Shown here: positions 19,127 to 19,611 of the stretch, in pieces
Layout: each line of letters begins with the position of its first letter
Position numbering within the stretch: position 1 is the stretch's first letter
Origin: VRUE01 sp040901495
GTDB lineage: Bacteria > Actinomycetota > Thermoleophilia > Solirubrobacterales > 70-9
Assembly (NCBI GenBank): GCA_040901495.1
Contig: JBBDYO010000056.1
Coordinates: 1-19,611 of the forward strand
DNA: 19,611 bases
Direction of reading: 5' to 3'
Notes under the pieces: model-generated
Database searches by the model: none
What the model saw: the letters and a program-made list of their open reading frames with translations, nothing else
Told to the model about the DNA's origin: nothing
Made by a program: the position numbers and the translations under genes

Positions 19127-19611
19127 ATGAAACTCGACTCGCTCATTCCAGCTCCGCTCCGCAAGCCCGCCAAGCCCGGCGAGGGCAACGGAGCCAAGGG
19201 CTCCGCGCCCGCCGACCTCAAGACCTCGCCCCCGGAGCGCCCGTCGGACGCCCAGCGCCTCACCGAGCGCGCCAAAGATGCGCCGGCCGACGTCCTCGCC
19301 TGGGTCGATCAGAGGACGTCCGCGTCGGGCTTCCTCACCGGGATGCTCTACCGCAAAGTACCGAAGGGGACCAACTGGTTCTACACCCTCGGCTCCGCGG
19401 CTCTCTTCGCCTTCATCGTGCAGGCGGTCACCGGGGTCTTCCTGGCGATGTACTACACGCCATCCCCGACCGAGGCCTACTCCTCGATATCCCACATCAA
19501 CAACGACGTCTTCCTCGGCCAGTTCGTGCACGGGATGCACAAGTGGGGCTCGAGCCTGATGGTGATCCTGATCTTCCTCCACATGGGCCGCACCTTCTTC
19601 TTCGGCGCCTA
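19127..19611 (+). CDS. qcrB: Cytochrome b subunit of the bc complex, N-terminal part (cut by window edge)
   Basis: The frame is open from ATG 19127 to the window end: 161 residues of a longer protein. After a hydrophilic Pro/Ala/Lys-rich extension of about 70 residues comes the first core helix (TNWFYTLGSAALFAFIVQAV and on to MYYTPSPTEAYSS). The second follows, with HGMHKWGSSLMVILIFLHMGRTFF. H138 and H152 are 14 apart, as expected for one ligand each to the two b hemes. The wording FLAMYYTPSPTEAYSSI is typical of bacterial cytochrome b/b6. It follows qcrA by 13 bases and is clearly in the same operon; a cytochrome c subunit would be expected nearby outside the window. The long N-terminal extension is unusual against b6-type proteins. 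Confidence 0.92.
   Translation, partial: MKLDSLIPAPLRKPAKPGEGNGAKGSAPADLKTSPPERPSDAQRLTERAKDAPADVLAWVDQRTSASGFLTGMLYRKVPKGTNWFYTLGSAALFAFIVQAVTGVFLAMYYTPSPTEAYSSISHINNDVFLGQFVHGMHKWGSSLMVILIFLHMGRTFFFGA

Noticed and set aside
1..19611. tRNA, rRNA, CRISPR array, complete IS or prophage genes
   Set aside because: I looked for cloverleaf arms, regularly spaced repeats, and transposase or integrase motifs by eye and saw none.

Overview
The window is about two-thirds G+C, dense with genes, uses many GTG starts, and has the gene content of a high-GC actinobacterium. The set fits the Thermoleophilia/Solirubrobacterales better than Streptomyces-type actinomycetes: a C5 heme pathway with a double Lrp-type siroheme-decarboxylase-like protein between hemB and hemL, an MMPL exporter, small secreted Cys-poor proteins, and a Rieske/cytochrome b pair. 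That placement is an inference from style and content; no rRNA or marker gene is present.

Layout, left to right. (1) 1-123 is the acidic tail of a + strand gene, probably a bifunctional nuclease (DUF151). (2) 120-288 is a striking palindromic element filling the gap between two convergent genes. (3) 285-3211 is a minus-strand operon: a LysN-like PLP aminotransferase, a D-Ala-D-Ala ligase coupled to it by a 4-base overlap, and a six-helix membrane protein. (4) 3235-7050 (+) holds a small membrane protein, an alkaline-phosphatase-superfamily phosphodiesterase, and an overlapping PepSY-like/GT87-like membrane glycosyltransferase. (5) 6938-9817 (-) holds an ABC exporter ATPase and permease followed by a YmdB-type phosphodiesterase. 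(6) 9910-13741 (+) is a heme cluster: hemB, an AhbA-AhbB-like fusion, hemL, and a 140-residue protein coupled to hemL. (7) 13762-15055 (-) is a pair of secreted proteins of unknown function. (8) 15190-18273 (-) is a 1027-residue MMPL/RND-type transporter. (9) 18436 to the end (+) is qcrA (Rieske) followed by the first 161 residues of qcrB (cytochrome b), the start of a bc-type menaquinol:cytochrome c oxidoreductase operon.

Functional links. hemL and hemB make porphobilinogen, and the AhbAB-like protein points to a siroheme branch. Heme is needed by the cytochrome b at the right edge. The ligase and, less directly, the phosphodiesterase/glycosyltransferase pair, the MMPL protein and the ABC exporter concern the cell envelope. 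Several genes (aminotransferase, ymdB, hemB, MMPL and the gene at 3235) have a TANNNT-like hexamer 6-8 bases before the start codon and no Shine-Dalgarno, which suggests widespread leaderless transcription.

Most unusual signals. The 169-base element at 120-288 folds along nearly its whole length. All nine of its A/C mismatches become G-U pairs only in RNA of the minus strand, and it sits exactly between two TAG stop codons. A second, 78-base palindrome is inserted in frame inside the glycosyltransferase gene.
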